From positions 1 to 64,000 of the forward strand of contig CAKTOB010000001.1 in NCBI GenBank assembly GCA_934589525.1: 64,000 bases of DNA. The letters are read 5' to 3'. The notes beneath the pieces were generated by a model that saw only the letters and a list, made by a program, of their open reading frames with translations, ran no database searches and had not been told where the DNA came from. Made by a program: the position numbers and the translations under genes. This DNA is from an uncultured Oscillospiraceae bacterium. GTDB taxonomy: Bacteria > Bacillota > Clostridia > Oscillospirales > Oscillospiraceae. Positions 50,349 through 57,640 of this stretch are shown here, piece by piece (within the stretch, counting starts at the first letter, position 1; the number at the start of each line of letters is the position of its first letter).

Positions 50349-51860
50349 ATGAAAAACTGTAAATTCTGCGGTCAGAAGATGGACGACGAACTGACCGTCT
50401 GCCCCGCATGTAACAAGCCCCAGGAGGAACCCCAGGAGGAGATTCCGGAAGAAACCGCCCCGGAAGCCCCCCAGACCCAGGAGGTAGACGAAGCACCCGC
50501 AGTAGAGCCTACCGAAGAACAGGCAGAAAATGCCCAGGCCGAAGAACCCCAGCCGGAAGTACCCATGAAAAAGGGCATCACCGGTGCCTCCGCCGTGGCC
50601 CTGATGGTGGCCGCGGTGGTGCTGCTGGCGGCCATTCTGGCAGTGCTGATTTTAAACGACCGGAAGCCCAAGAGCGAACAGCTGCCTACGGAAAGCTCCT
50701 CCGCATCGGAGGAAGTCACTGAGCCCACCCAGGCCCCCACCATTCCCGCCGACGGCAACCCCGATGACGTGACCTGCAAGGGCAGCTACACCGTCACGGA
50801 CCAGGAGGCAAAGGATGCCGCCGCCCAGGTGGTAGCCACCTCCGGCGACCACAGCCTGACCAACAGCCAGCTGCAAGTCCACTACTGGTTCGCTGTGCGG
50901 GATTTCTGCAACCGTGCTGGTATCTATGTCCAGTATATGGGGCTAGACCTCACCCAGGGGCTGGATACCCAAACCTGCGCCATGGTCGAAGGTCAGACGT
51001 GGCAGCAGTTTTTCCTTGACCAAGCTCTAAGTTCCTGGGAGCTTCATGAGGCCATCTACCAGCAGGCTCAAGAGGCCGGTTTCCAGATGTCTGAGGACAG
51101 TCAGAAAACGATAGATTCTATTTTGGAGAGTTTTGCGGATACCGCCAAGGATAAGAACATTGAAAGTGCTGAGGCCTTGTGTGAACGGCTCTTTGGGCCT
51201 GGTACCACCTTGCAGGACTACCGGGACTTCCTAGAGCTGATAATGCTTAGCAGCGACTACTATGACCAGGTGACTTCCAGCTTTGCCCCTACCGATGCCG
51301 AGGTTGAAGCCTTCTTCAATGCCCGTGAGGCCCAATATGCCGAAGACGGCCTGGACAAGACCACCAAGGCCGTGGATGTCCGCCACATTCTAATTCTGCC
51401 AGAGGGTGCAACCTCCGCTGAAAACGTCATCTCTGGAACCTTTTCCGAGGAAGCCTGGGCCGCGGGAGAAAAGCAGGCCCAGGAGATCCTGGACGGTTGG
51501 CTTGCCGGTGACAAAACCGAGGACAGCTTCGCCGCCCTTGCCAACGAACACTCCGCCGATGCCGGCTCCAACACCAACGGCGGCCTGTACTCCGGTGTCA
51601 CCCAGGGCCAGATGGTAGAAGCCTTCGACGCCTGGTGCTTTGACGACAGCCGCCAGCCCGGAGACTACGGCATTGTCAAAACCAACTTTGGCTACCACAT
51701 CATGTACTTTGTAAATTCCCAGACCCTCTGGCAGTCCCAGGCCAAATCCGACCTGCTGACCCAGATGTCCAACGACTTCGTAGACGAAGCCCGCGCCGCC
51801 ACCAAAGCAAGCGTTGACTACAGCGCCATCCGCTTGGGGCTGGTGGATATGTCCGAATAA
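50349..51860 (+). CDS. Zinc-ribbon, membrane-anchored PpiC-type peptidylprolyl isomerase
   Basis: A 503-residue protein. It has an N-terminal zinc ribbon (C-K-F-C-G and C-P-A-C, residues 4-20), an acidic Glu/Pro linker, one TM helix (about 80-105), and a long extracellular part with a SurA/PrsA-like helical region (about 160-330) and a PpiC parvulin domain (about 345-470; V-D-V-R-H-I-L-I-L-P, then G-G-L-Y-S-G and F-G-Y-H-I-M-Y). It probably folds exported proteins. The start at 50349 has AGAGGA upstream. The cytosolic zinc ribbon is unusual for a foldase. A terminator follows. Confidence 0.85.
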   Translation: MKNCKFCGQKMDDELTVCPACNKPQEEPQEEIPEETAPEAPQTQEVDEAPAVEPTEEQAENAQAEEPQPEVPMKKGITGASAVALMVAAVVLLAAILAVLILNDRKPKSEQLPTESSSASEEVTEPTQAPTIPADGNPDDVTCKGSYTVTDQEAKDAAAQVVATSGDHSLTNSQLQVHYWFAVRDFCNRAGIYVQYMGLDLTQGLDTQTCAMVEGQTWQQFFLDQALSSWELHEAIYQQAQEAGFQMSEDSQKTIDSILESFADTAKDKNIESAEALCERLFGPGTTLQDYRDFLELIMLSSDYYDQVTSSFAPTDAEVEAFFNAREAQYAEDGLDKTTKAVDVRHILILPEGATSAENVISGTFSEEAWAAGEKQAQEILDGWLAGDKTEDSFAALANEHSADAGSNTNGGLYSGVTQGQMVEAFDAWCFDDSRQPGDYGIVKTNFGYHIMYFVNSQTLWQSQAKSDLLTQMSNDFVDEARAATKASVDYSAIRLGLVDMSE

Positions 51861-51871
51861 ACGACAAAAAG

Positions 51872-51912
51872 AGGCATGGCCCACAAACGACTGATGGCCA
51901 TGCCTTTTTTCT
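51872..51912 (+). terminator. Terminator after the parvulin gene
   Basis: AGGCATGGCC and GGCCATGCCT arms with a 14-nt loop, followed by TTTTTT. Confidence 0.85.
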
Positions 51913-51954
51913 ATTGAGAAAGCGCTGCGGTTAAAAAATGACCGTATCAGCAAA

Positions 51955-52360
51955 ACCGTAGGGAACGGCCTGCGTGCCGTTCCGGGGGCGTTGCGAATAC
52001 GACCCGTGTAGATGAACGGAACCACGCAATGTAGCGGCGATGATTCATCGCCAAGCAACGTAACGAATACAACCCGTGCGGATGAATAAAACCACCCACC
52101 GACATGTCATCCCGACCGAAATGAAATGGAGTGGAGGGATCTTCCCAAGTGGCAAGTTTTATCTTGCGTAGGTTATTATTGCAACTTGAGTGGATTCCTC
52201 CACTCCGCTGACGCTGCGGTCGGAATGACATATGGGGAACGCTTTTTCCTTTTTGGGAAACAGTTCCATCCTTTCGGGCCAGAACGGCACACAGGCCGTT
52301 CCCTACGGTTTCACTGGTGGGTAATTCCATTCATCCGCACAGGTTCTATTCGCCACGGAG
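51955..52360. repeat. Composite palindromic repeat block 4
   Basis: In order: a GTAGGGAACGGCC/GGAACGG-type hairpin (about 51958-51985), a linker, the GCAATGTAGCGGCGATGATT hairpin module (52027-52060), a linker, the 126-bp hairpin copy 3 (52105-52230), another ACGGCACACAGGCCGTTCCC hairpin in inverse orientation (about 52284-52305), and an inverted linker. No gene is visible in this 400-bp stretch. Confidence 0.8.
52105..52230. repeat. 126-bp hairpin repeat, copy 3
   Basis: The same ends and length as 129-254 and 1219-1344. Its centre differs more (AAGTGGCAAGTTTTATCTTGC in place of AAGCAGCAAACTTTACCATGC), so it is an older or separate copy. Confidence 0.82.
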
Positions 52361-52403
52361 ACCGCATTTTTTGTAAAAACGACCCCAACAAATCCCGGGG
52401 CCG

Positions 52404-52432
52404 TTGACAATAAATCGATTTTGAGGTATAGT
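52404..52432 (+). promoter_or_regulatory. Promoter of antitoxin RNA 2
   Basis: TTGACA (52404-52409), a 17-bp spacer and TATAGT (52427-52432), matching the first copy including the TATAGATAC extension. Confidence 0.85.
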
Positions 52433-52438
52433 ATAGAT

Positions 52439-52530
52439 ACAAAGGGTGCTACCAGTAGGTCGGTTCCCCCAGCGTTATGTTAAGAAGTAACCGTCAGCGT
52501 GGAGGCAGCGGTTACTTCTTCTTATTATCG
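52439..52530 (+). ncRNA. Candidate antisense antitoxin RNA 2
   Basis: The predicted RNA starts before GGTGCTACCAGTA (52445-52457) and ends in a hairpin (AAGAAGTAACCG and CGGTTACTTCTT, 52482-52521). It overlaps the 3 prime end of the toxin 2 gene in antisense. The changed base pair in the terminator stem (CG in place of TG/CA in copy 1) is compensated on the other arm. Confidence 0.75.
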
Positions 52531-52604
52531 ACGGCCTGGAGAACCAGGGAGATAATCGCGACGATCAGGATACAGAAGGCAATGAGATCCTGCCATGTAA
52601 CCAT
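52512..52604 (-). CDS. Type I toxin peptide 2 (holin-like toxin family)
   Basis: A 30-residue ORF, M-V-T-W-Q-D-L-I-A-F-C-I-L-I-V-A-I-I-S then L-V-L-Q-A and a basic tail. It keeps the Trp, F-C-x-L-I-V, L-V-L-Q-A and N-K-K-K features of copy 1 with substitutions throughout, so selection at the protein level is likely. GAGGGGGTG lies upstream. Confidence 0.8.
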   Translation of the reverse strand: MVTWQDLIAFCILIVAIISLVLQAVDNKKK

Positions 52605-52702
52605 ATTCGCACCCCCTCTCTCTTTCAATTGGGGGCAAAGAAGCATCACCCCCGAAAAAATCCGGGGGAACCGCCTACCGGGGTACTGGTAGCACCGTAG
52701 AC

Positions 52703-52731
52703 AGCGTAACACGCATTTCGGTAAATTGCAA
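52703..52731 (-). promoter_or_regulatory. Promoter of toxin mRNA 2
   Basis: On the minus strand, TTGCAA (52726-52731), a 17-bp spacer and TACGCT (52703-52708). The start would fall at the inverted GGTGCTACCAGTACCCC (about 52680-52696). Confidence 0.65.
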
Positions 52732-52754
52732 GTAAAACCAAGAGAAGCTCTAAT

Positions 52755-52800
52755 GAAATCCGGCCCGCTCCAAAAGCAGGAGCGGGCCGGTGGTTTTTAT
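52755..52800. terminator. Terminator downstream of the rubredoxin gene
   Basis: CCGGCCCGCTCC and GGAGCGGGCCGG arms with a 7-nt loop. A T tract follows on the plus strand and a weaker one on the minus strand. Confidence 0.7.
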
Positions 52801-52952
52801 TCCGCAGGATAGAACTCGTCTTTACCCAGGCCGCAGGTGGGGCACACCCAGTCTTCGGGGACGTCTTCCCAGGCCGTGCCGGGGGCTACACCGTTGTCGG
52901 GGTCGCCCAGGGCGGGGTCATAGACATAGCCGCAGGGGCACTCGTATTTCAT
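52797..52952 (-). CDS. Rubredoxin
   Basis: A 51-residue rubredoxin, too short for a 60-codon cut-off. It has the typical [10 protein letters not shown] core and the second knuckle C-P-T-C-G-L-G-K-D. The first knuckle reads E-C-P-C-G-Y-V-Y-D, that is C-x-C-G with one residue fewer than the standard C-x2-C-G. It sits 14 bp after the reverse rubrerythrin gene and is probably its electron donor. Confidence 0.88.
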   Translation of the reverse strand: MKYECPCGYVYDPALGDPDNGVAPGTAWEDVPEDWVCPTCGLGKDEFYPAE

Positions 52953-52966
52953 AGAGAAGTCTCCTC

Positions 52967-53557
52967 TTACTTGAAGTACCGCTCCAGCAGGCCCTTCAGA
53001 GCCTTGCCGTGGCGGGCCTCGTCCTTGGCCATTTCATGGACGGTGTCGTGGATGGCATCCAGGCCGTTCTTCTTGGCGCAGGCGGCCAGGTCAAACTTGC
53101 CCTGGGTGGCGCCGAACTCGCAGTCTACCCGCCATGCCAGGTTCTTCTTGGTGGAGGCGGTCATGTTGGGCTCCAGAGTGGTGCCCAGCATCTCGGCGAA
53201 CTTGGCGGCGTGCTCGGCTTCCTCATAGGCGGCCTTCTCCCAGTACAGGCCGATCTCGGGGTAGCCCTCCCGATGGGCCACACGGGCCATGCACAGGTAC
53301 ATGCCGACCTCGCTGCACTCACCGTTAAAGTTGGCCTTCAGCTGCTCCAGGATATAAGCCTTGTCTTCGTCGGAAATGTCAGGGTTGTTGGCAACGGTCT
53401 TCTCGTAGATGCCCAGCTCGTGCTCGGCAGCCAGCTTGCCTTCTTCCATGACCTTAAACTTAAAGCCGGGAACCTTGCAGACAGGGCAGACAAAGCCCTC
53501 GGGCATTACTTCAGCTTCCAGAACATAACCACAAACGGGGCAAACAAACTTCTTCAT
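52967..53557 (-). CDS. Reverse rubrerythrin
   Basis: 196 residues with the domain order rubredoxin-like (C-P-V-C-G-Y and C-P-V-C-K, residues 6-30) then ferritin-like diiron domain (about 45-195, with E-x2-H-type ligands in E-E-A-E-H-A and K-D-E-A-R-H-G). This order is opposite to classical rubrerythrin and matches the oxygen- and peroxide-reducing reverse rubrerythrins of clostridia. The ATG at 53557 has GGAGG upstream. It is adjacent to rubredoxin and a PerR-like regulator. Confidence 0.92.
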   Translation of the reverse strand: MKKFVCPVCGYVLEAEVMPEGFVCPVCKVPGFKFKVMEEGKLAAEHELGIYEKTVANNPDISDEDKAYILEQLKANFNGECSEVGMYLCMARVAHREGYPEIGLYWEKAAYEEAEHAAKFAEMLGTTLEPNMTASTKKNLAWRVDCEFGATQGKFDLAACAKKNGLDAIHDTVHEMAKDEARHGKALKGLLERYFK

Positions 53558-53605
53558 AAGGTTTTCCTCCATAAAATAAAGATTTTGATTTCTGATTTCG
53601 GCTTT

Positions 53606-54022
53606 TTAAGCGGTAATATTACTTTCCGTAAGTCCGTCCGCCCTCTGAAGGCACTCCCTACAGACTCCGGTGAAAGTCAATTGGGTGGTATCAATGCGGC
53701 AGCCCAGGTGCCGGGCGAATCCGCCGTAATCCGGCTGCTCCACCTGGGATACATCCAGCACCGCGCCGCAGTCGGTGCAGATAAAGTGGACATGGGGAAC
53801 GGTATTGCCGTCGAAGCGTTCAACGCCGTTGACGTTGCCCACGCTGATGATCAGCCCCTGGCTTTTAAAGAGGGCCAAATTCCGGTAGACCGTGGCCAGA
53901 GAAATATCCGGATTCTCCTGCTGGAGCATCTGGTATAAGGTCTCGGCGCTGGGGTGGGCCGTGGTACCCCGAAGGCAGGCGAGAATGGCATTGCGCTTGC
54001 GAAACTGTTTTGTGGGCTCCAT
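53606..54022 (-). CDS. perR: Fur-family peroxide-responsive regulator (PerR-like)
   Basis: A 138-residue Fur-family repressor: winged helix with P-S-A-E-T-L-Y-Q-M-L and D-I-S-L-A-T-V-Y-R-N-L (recognition helix about 45-58), metal ligands in H-V-H-F-I-C and C-x2-C pairs (C-T-D-C and C-R-E-C) that bind structural zinc. PerR versus Fur assignment rests on the neighbours (rubrerythrin, rubredoxin). The start at 54022 has AGGAGG upstream. A GATAATCA-type half-palindrome lies at about 54040-54056 in its own promoter. Confidence 0.85.
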   Translation of the reverse strand: MEPTKQFRKRNAILACLRGTTAHPSAETLYQMLQQENPDISLATVYRNLALFKSQGLIISVGNVNGVERFDGNTVPHVHFICTDCGAVLDVSQVEQPDYGGFARHLGCRIDTTQLTFTGVCRECLQRADGLTESNITA

Positions 54023-54121
54023 CGTCACCCCTCCTTTATTTGCGACTGATTATCATTTACATCCATACTATACCACGGTCGTCCTCTATTGTCAACAGGT
54101 AATTTTGAAAAATTTTTTGAC

Positions 54122-54160
54122 GCAAAACCCGCCCCAGGAGCTTTCGTCCCGGGGCGGGCT
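54122..54160 (-). terminator. Terminator of the SGNH hydrolase gene
   Basis: CCCGCCCC and GGGGCGGG arms around a 15-nt loop, followed on the minus strand by TTTTGCG. Confidence 0.75.
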
Positions 54161-54175
54161 TCAAAAATCAAAAGG

Positions 54176-54838
54176 TCACTCCGCCAGAATCTCCGGCACC
54201 AGTTGGGAAAGCTTTTCCGCCAGCTGGGCGTGGCCATGGCGGGTCAGGTGCATGTAGTCCACCTCATTGAACTGGCAGAAGGCGGCATCCAGGAAGTGGA
54301 CACCCAAGAGCTCCGCGGCAGCCTTGTAGTATTCCGCGATGCCCCGGGAGATGGCGGGGGCGTTTTTGCCCATATCCGCCGCGATGGGGCCGTTGGTCAG
54401 CATGCCCTCGCCAATGGGGGGCGGGGCGATGATCAGCACCTTGGGCTGTTTCCCGGGCTGCCAGCAGTCCACGGTCATGGCCTTCCGGACCAGCCGCTCC
54501 ATGCCCTTGCCGATGACGAAGGGATTGGTGCCCAGCCGCTCCTTGGTGTCGTTGGTGCCCAGCATGATCACCAGCAAGTCAATATATTCGTGGCTTTTAA
54601 GCAGGGCGTACACATAGGACAGCACGTCCATGTTTTCATTGATGGGGTCCGGGAACACGGTGGTCCGGCCGGAAAGGCCCTCTTCCGTCACCAGGTATTC
54701 CTGGCCCAGAGCCTTTTGCAGGCGGCAGGTCCAACGCTCGTCCTCATTAAAGCGGATGCCGTGGTCCGCGCAGTCCATGGGGTCGGCGCAGTAGCCATGG
54801 GTATTGGAGTCGCCAATGCAGAGAATGTGCTTCTTCAT
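54176..54838 (-). CDS. SGNH/GDSL-family hydrolase
   Basis: A 220-residue SGNH esterase. Block I is I-G-D-S-N-T (Ser11), block III is G-T-N-D-T-K, and block V is D-Y-M-H-L-T-R-H-G-H-A (catalytic Asp-x-x-His). There is no signal peptide. It resembles arylesterase/acyl-CoA thioesterase-like members; the substrate is unknown. The start at 54838 has GGAGG upstream, and the ORF extension beyond it is not supported. Confidence 0.85.
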   Translation of the reverse strand: MKKHILCIGDSNTHGYCADPMDCADHGIRFNEDERWTCRLQKALGQEYLVTEEGLSGRTTVFPDPINENMDVLSYVYALLKSHEYIDLLVIMLGTNDTKERLGTNPFVIGKGMERLVRKAMTVDCWQPGKQPKVLIIAPPPIGEGMLTNGPIAADMGKNAPAISRGIAEYYKAAAELLGVHFLDAAFCQFNEVDYMHLTRHGHAQLAEKLSQLVPEILAE

Positions 54839-54905
54839 AGAAAAAACCTCCGTATTTTTTCTACCAGTATAACAATCCCCTTCCCCAATTGCAAGAGAAA
54901 GCCCA

Positions 54906-54934
54906 TTGCCTTTTGGAGAAAGATTTGATATAGT
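54906..54934 (+). promoter_or_regulatory. Predicted promoter of the NusG-II-domain gene
   Basis: TTGCCT, a 17-bp spacer and TATAGT (54929-54934). Confidence 0.7.
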
Positions 54935-54957
54935 GGGAAAAAACAAAGGAGCGGACC

Positions 54958-55317
54958 ATGAAGACATCATATTGGATAGGGCTCATTGCCATTGCCCTGG
55001 TTCTGAGCCTGGGTCTCGGCCTCTGGCTCCTCCGGCCCCAGGCCCCAAAGCAGCAGGTAACAGTCATCCAGGAGGGCCGGGTGGTCACGGTTTTGGACCT
55101 TTCCCGGGACCAAACGCTCACTTTTACCGGCAGTAACGGCGGCACCAACACCGTCGAAATCAAAAACGGCAAAGTCGCCGTGACCCAAGCCAGCTGCCCG
55201 GACCACATCTGCATGTCCATGGGCCCGAAAAACAGCGGTGCCCCCATCGCCTGTCTGCCCAACGGGCTGATATTGCGTTTTGACACGGAGGATGCCCTGG
55301 ACGGGGTGGCCGGGTGA
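54958..55317 (+). CDS. NusG domain II-containing exported protein
   Basis: A 119-residue protein with an N-terminal TM anchor (5-27) and a C-terminal NusG domain II-like beta domain (about 38-119). That domain has the conserved A-S-C-P-D-H-I-C and P-I-A-C-L-P-N pattern, so two to three Cys may form a disulfide or bind a flavin or metal. Such genes often neighbour apbE, Gx-transporter or rnf genes in clostridia; here the Rnf operon is 32 kb away. The role is unknown. Confidence 0.8.
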   Translation: MKTSYWIGLIAIALVLSLGLGLWLLRPQAPKQQVTVIQEGRVVTVLDLSRDQTLTFTGSNGGTNTVEIKNGKVAVTQASCPDHICMSMGPKNSGAPIACLPNGLILRFDTEDALDGVAG

Positions 55318-55407
55318 TTACAAATGGTTACATTTTTTGGAGCGCAGAAACAAGAGCGGCGCTTGTTTGCTTCGATAACATCATGAATTACCATATATTT
55401 ATTCCTT

Positions 55408-55440
55408 TCAGCCCCATAATACGGGGCTGATTTTTATTTC
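55408..55440 (+). terminator. Terminator after the NusG-II-domain gene
   Basis: CAGCCCC and GGGGCTG arms with a 7-nt loop, followed by ATTTTTATTT. Confidence 0.8.
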
Positions 55441-55594
55441 TTGAATCGTAAACCGTTCAAAATTAAAGGTTGACAAACAAAGGTTTACATGGTAGCTTCT
55501 CAAAGGATAGCGCCGTAGAAACGCCCCCTGTGTTTCCGAACGCAAAAAGCACACATCCTTAGAATCCGCCGGTTGAAAAATTGCACCTATCAGC

Positions 55595-55925
55595 GAAACC
55601 GTAGGGAACGGCCTATGTGCCGTTCCGGGCGTGAAAGGACGGAACCGTTCCCGATAAGAACCAGACACGTCCCCCCCATCCTGGCAGCCCCCCTTGCCTC
55701 TCCCTATGGGAGAGGTGGCCGAGCGTAGCAAGGACGGAGAGGGTCTACGCCCACGATACCAATACGTTATCATAAAAGACACCGTAAGGCCCTCTCAGTC
55801 TCGGCTGCGCCGAGCCAGCTCTCCCAGAGGGAGAGCCAAGGGGCGGTGAGTGGTTCCGTTTTGTCCGCACAGGTTATCATCACAGCGCCCCCGGAACGGC
55901 ACATAGGTCGTTCCCTACAGACTTT
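55595..55925. repeat. Large nested palindromic repeat
   Basis: Outer arms GTAGGGAACGGCCTATGTGC (55602 onward) and its inverse (ending about 55918) enclose a second inverted pair of about 50 bp: CCCCTTGCCTCTCCCTATGG at about 55690 and the inverse of CCCCTTGGCTCTCCCTCTGG ending at about 55843. The whole 330-bp unit could fold into one long hairpin. The inner arms carry their own 8-bp palindromes. No gene lies in 55441-55965. Confidence 0.8.
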
Positions 55926-55965
55926 AACGAACGAACACAAATAAACAACGTTGGTCTCCCCAAAT

Positions 55966-56022
55966 AATTGTCAATTGTCCATTGAAACGCAACTGTCCAC
56001 TGTCAACTGTCAACTTTTTCCC
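55966..56022. repeat. Short tandem repeats (TTGTCAA/CTGTCAA type)
   Basis: About six degenerate units of 7 to 8 bp, first TTGTC type then CTGTC type, just upstream of birA. The orientation is inverse to that at 6122-6140. Confidence 0.75.
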
Positions 56023-56059
56023 CTCTTTCTCCAACCCATTCACGTTAGGAGGTGCCCCC

Positions 56060-57034
56060 ATGGCTACCAAAGATCGGATACTGGATTTGCTGCTGTCCTG
56101 TCGTGGGAGCTATCTGTCCGGGGAGGAACTGGCCATGAGTCTGGGGGTTTCCCGGGCGGCGGTCTGGAAAGGGGTCAAGGCCCTGCGGGAGGGGGGATTT
56201 CCCATTGTGGGGCAGCCCAACCGGGGGTATTGTCTGGAAAGGGGGGCAGATATTCTGTCCGTCCAGGGGATTCTGGGGCTGCTGGAGCCCGGCGGGCCCT
56301 GGAAGCTGGAATTGCGGGACCTAGTGCCCTCCACCAACGCCCTGCTGCGGGAGCAGGCCTTTAACGGCGCTCCGGAGGGCACGGTGCTGCTGGCCGCTGC
56401 CCAAAGCCAGGGCCGGGGGCGCATGGGCAGGCCCTTTTTCTCCCCGGCGGACACCGGGGTTTATCTGAGCCTGCTGCTGCGGCCCAAAACCGGGGCGGCG
56501 GCGGGGCGGGTCACCACCATGGCGGCGCTGGCGGCCTGTCAGGCGGTGTCTGCCCTCAGCGGTGCGGACGCCGGGATCAAATGGGTCAATGACGTGTTTT
56601 TAAACGGCAAAAAGGTCAGCGGCATTTTAACCGAAGCCTCCTTCTCCTTGGAGGACGGCACCCCGGACTATGTGGTGCTGGGTGCCGGATTCAACCTCTA
56701 TCCTCCCCAGGAGGGTTTTCCGGAGGAGCTGACGGGGATTGCCGGGGCCATTCTGCCCCAGACCGTGGACAACGGCAAAAATAAGCTGGCGGCCCTGTTC
56801 CTGCAATCCTTCTGGGATTTATACCGGAGCCCAAAGGATCATCTTCCCGCCTATAAAGAAAAAAGCATGGTACTGGGGAAGGACATCTGGGTCCAGACAC
56901 CCCAGGGGCAGCAGTCCGCCAAGGCCCTGGATCTGGATGAACGCTGCGGACTCATTGTAGAATATCCGGACGGCACCCGGGCGGTTTTAAAGGCCGGGGA
57001 AGTTCGTATTCGAGAAAAGAAAGGATCGATATAA
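56060..57034 (+). CDS. birA: Bifunctional biotin-[acetyl-CoA-carboxylase] ligase / biotin repressor
   Basis: A 324-residue BirA. An N-terminal winged helix (residues about 1-60, L-S-G-E-E-L-A-M-S-L-G-V-S-R-A-A-V-W-K) indicates a repressor function. The ligase core has G-R-G-R-M-G-R (near 116-122) and K-W-V-N-D-V-F-L-N-G-K-K-V-S-G-I-L-T-E (near 174-192). The start at 56060 has AGGAGGTG upstream. It is followed by bioY one base later, so biotin attachment and uptake are co-regulated. Confidence 0.94.
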   Translation: MATKDRILDLLLSCRGSYLSGEELAMSLGVSRAAVWKGVKALREGGFPIVGQPNRGYCLERGADILSVQGILGLLEPGGPWKLELRDLVPSTNALLREQAFNGAPEGTVLLAAAQSQGRGRMGRPFFSPADTGVYLSLLLRPKTGAAAGRVTTMAALAACQAVSALSGADAGIKWVNDVFLNGKKVSGILTEASFSLEDGTPDYVVLGAGFNLYPPQEGFPEELTGIAGAILPQTVDNGKNKLAALFLQSFWDLYRSPKDHLPAYKEKSMVLGKDIWVQTPQGQQSAKALDLDERCGLIVEYPDGTRAVLKAGEVRIREKKGSI

Positions 57035-57035
57035 A

Positions 57036-57578
57036 ATGAATACTACCAAAATGAAGACCCTGGACATGGTGTATATTGCCCTGTTTGCCTGCCTGATGGC
57101 CATTTGCGCCTGGATCTCCGTCCCCGCCCAGATCCCCTTCACCCTGCAAACCATGGGTGTATTCCTGGCGGTGGGCCTGCTAGGGGGCAAGCGAGGCACC
57201 CTGGCGGTGCTGGTTTACATCCTCATGGGCGCGGTGGGCCTGCCGGTGTTCTCCGGCATGGCCGGAGGGCTGGGAAAGCTTCTGGGCATGACCGGCGGCT
57301 ACATCGTGGGCTTCCTGGCCTCCGCCCTGGTCATGTGGTTCCTGGAGCGGCTGCTGGGGAAGAAGCTGTGGGTGCTGGCCCTTTCCATGGTGCTGGGCCT
57401 CATCGCCTGCTACGCCTTTGGCAGCGCCTGGTTCCTGGTGGTCTACACCGGCTCCAAGGGCCCCATCACCATGGGCGCGGTGCTGGGCATGTGCGTCATC
57501 CCCTACATCCTGCCGGACCTGCTGAAAATCGCTCTTGCCCTGACCCTGACCAAGGTCTTGAAGCGCTACGTCAAATAA
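57036..57578 (+). CDS. bioY: Biotin transporter BioY
   Basis: A 180-residue S-component of an ECF transporter with about six TM helices and family motifs A-Q-I-P-F-T-L-Q-T (near 29-37) and G-G-K-R-G-T-L-A-V-L-V-Y. No bioMN genes are nearby, so it probably uses the shared ECF energising module. An RBS (GAAAGGA) lies inside birA. The birA-bioY pair is likely repressed by BirA with biotinyl-AMP. Confidence 0.93.
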   Translation: MNTTKMKTLDMVYIALFACLMAICAWISVPAQIPFTLQTMGVFLAVGLLGGKRGTLAVLVYILMGAVGLPVFSGMAGGLGKLLGMTGGYIVGFLASALVMWFLERLLGKKLWVLALSMVLGLIACYAFGSAWFLVVYTGSKGPITMGAVLGMCVIPYILPDLLKIALALTLTKVLKRYVK

Positions 57579-57589
57579 TACTCCGTGAC

Positions 57590-57623
57590 AAAATCCCCCG
57601 CCGAGACCGGCGGGGGATTTTTG
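57590..57623. terminator. Bidirectional terminator between bioY and the UroD-like gene
   Basis: CCCCCGCCG and CGGCGGGGG arms with an AGAC loop, T-rich on both strands. Confidence 0.85.
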
Positions 57624-57640
57624 GAGGGATGAACGAAATC

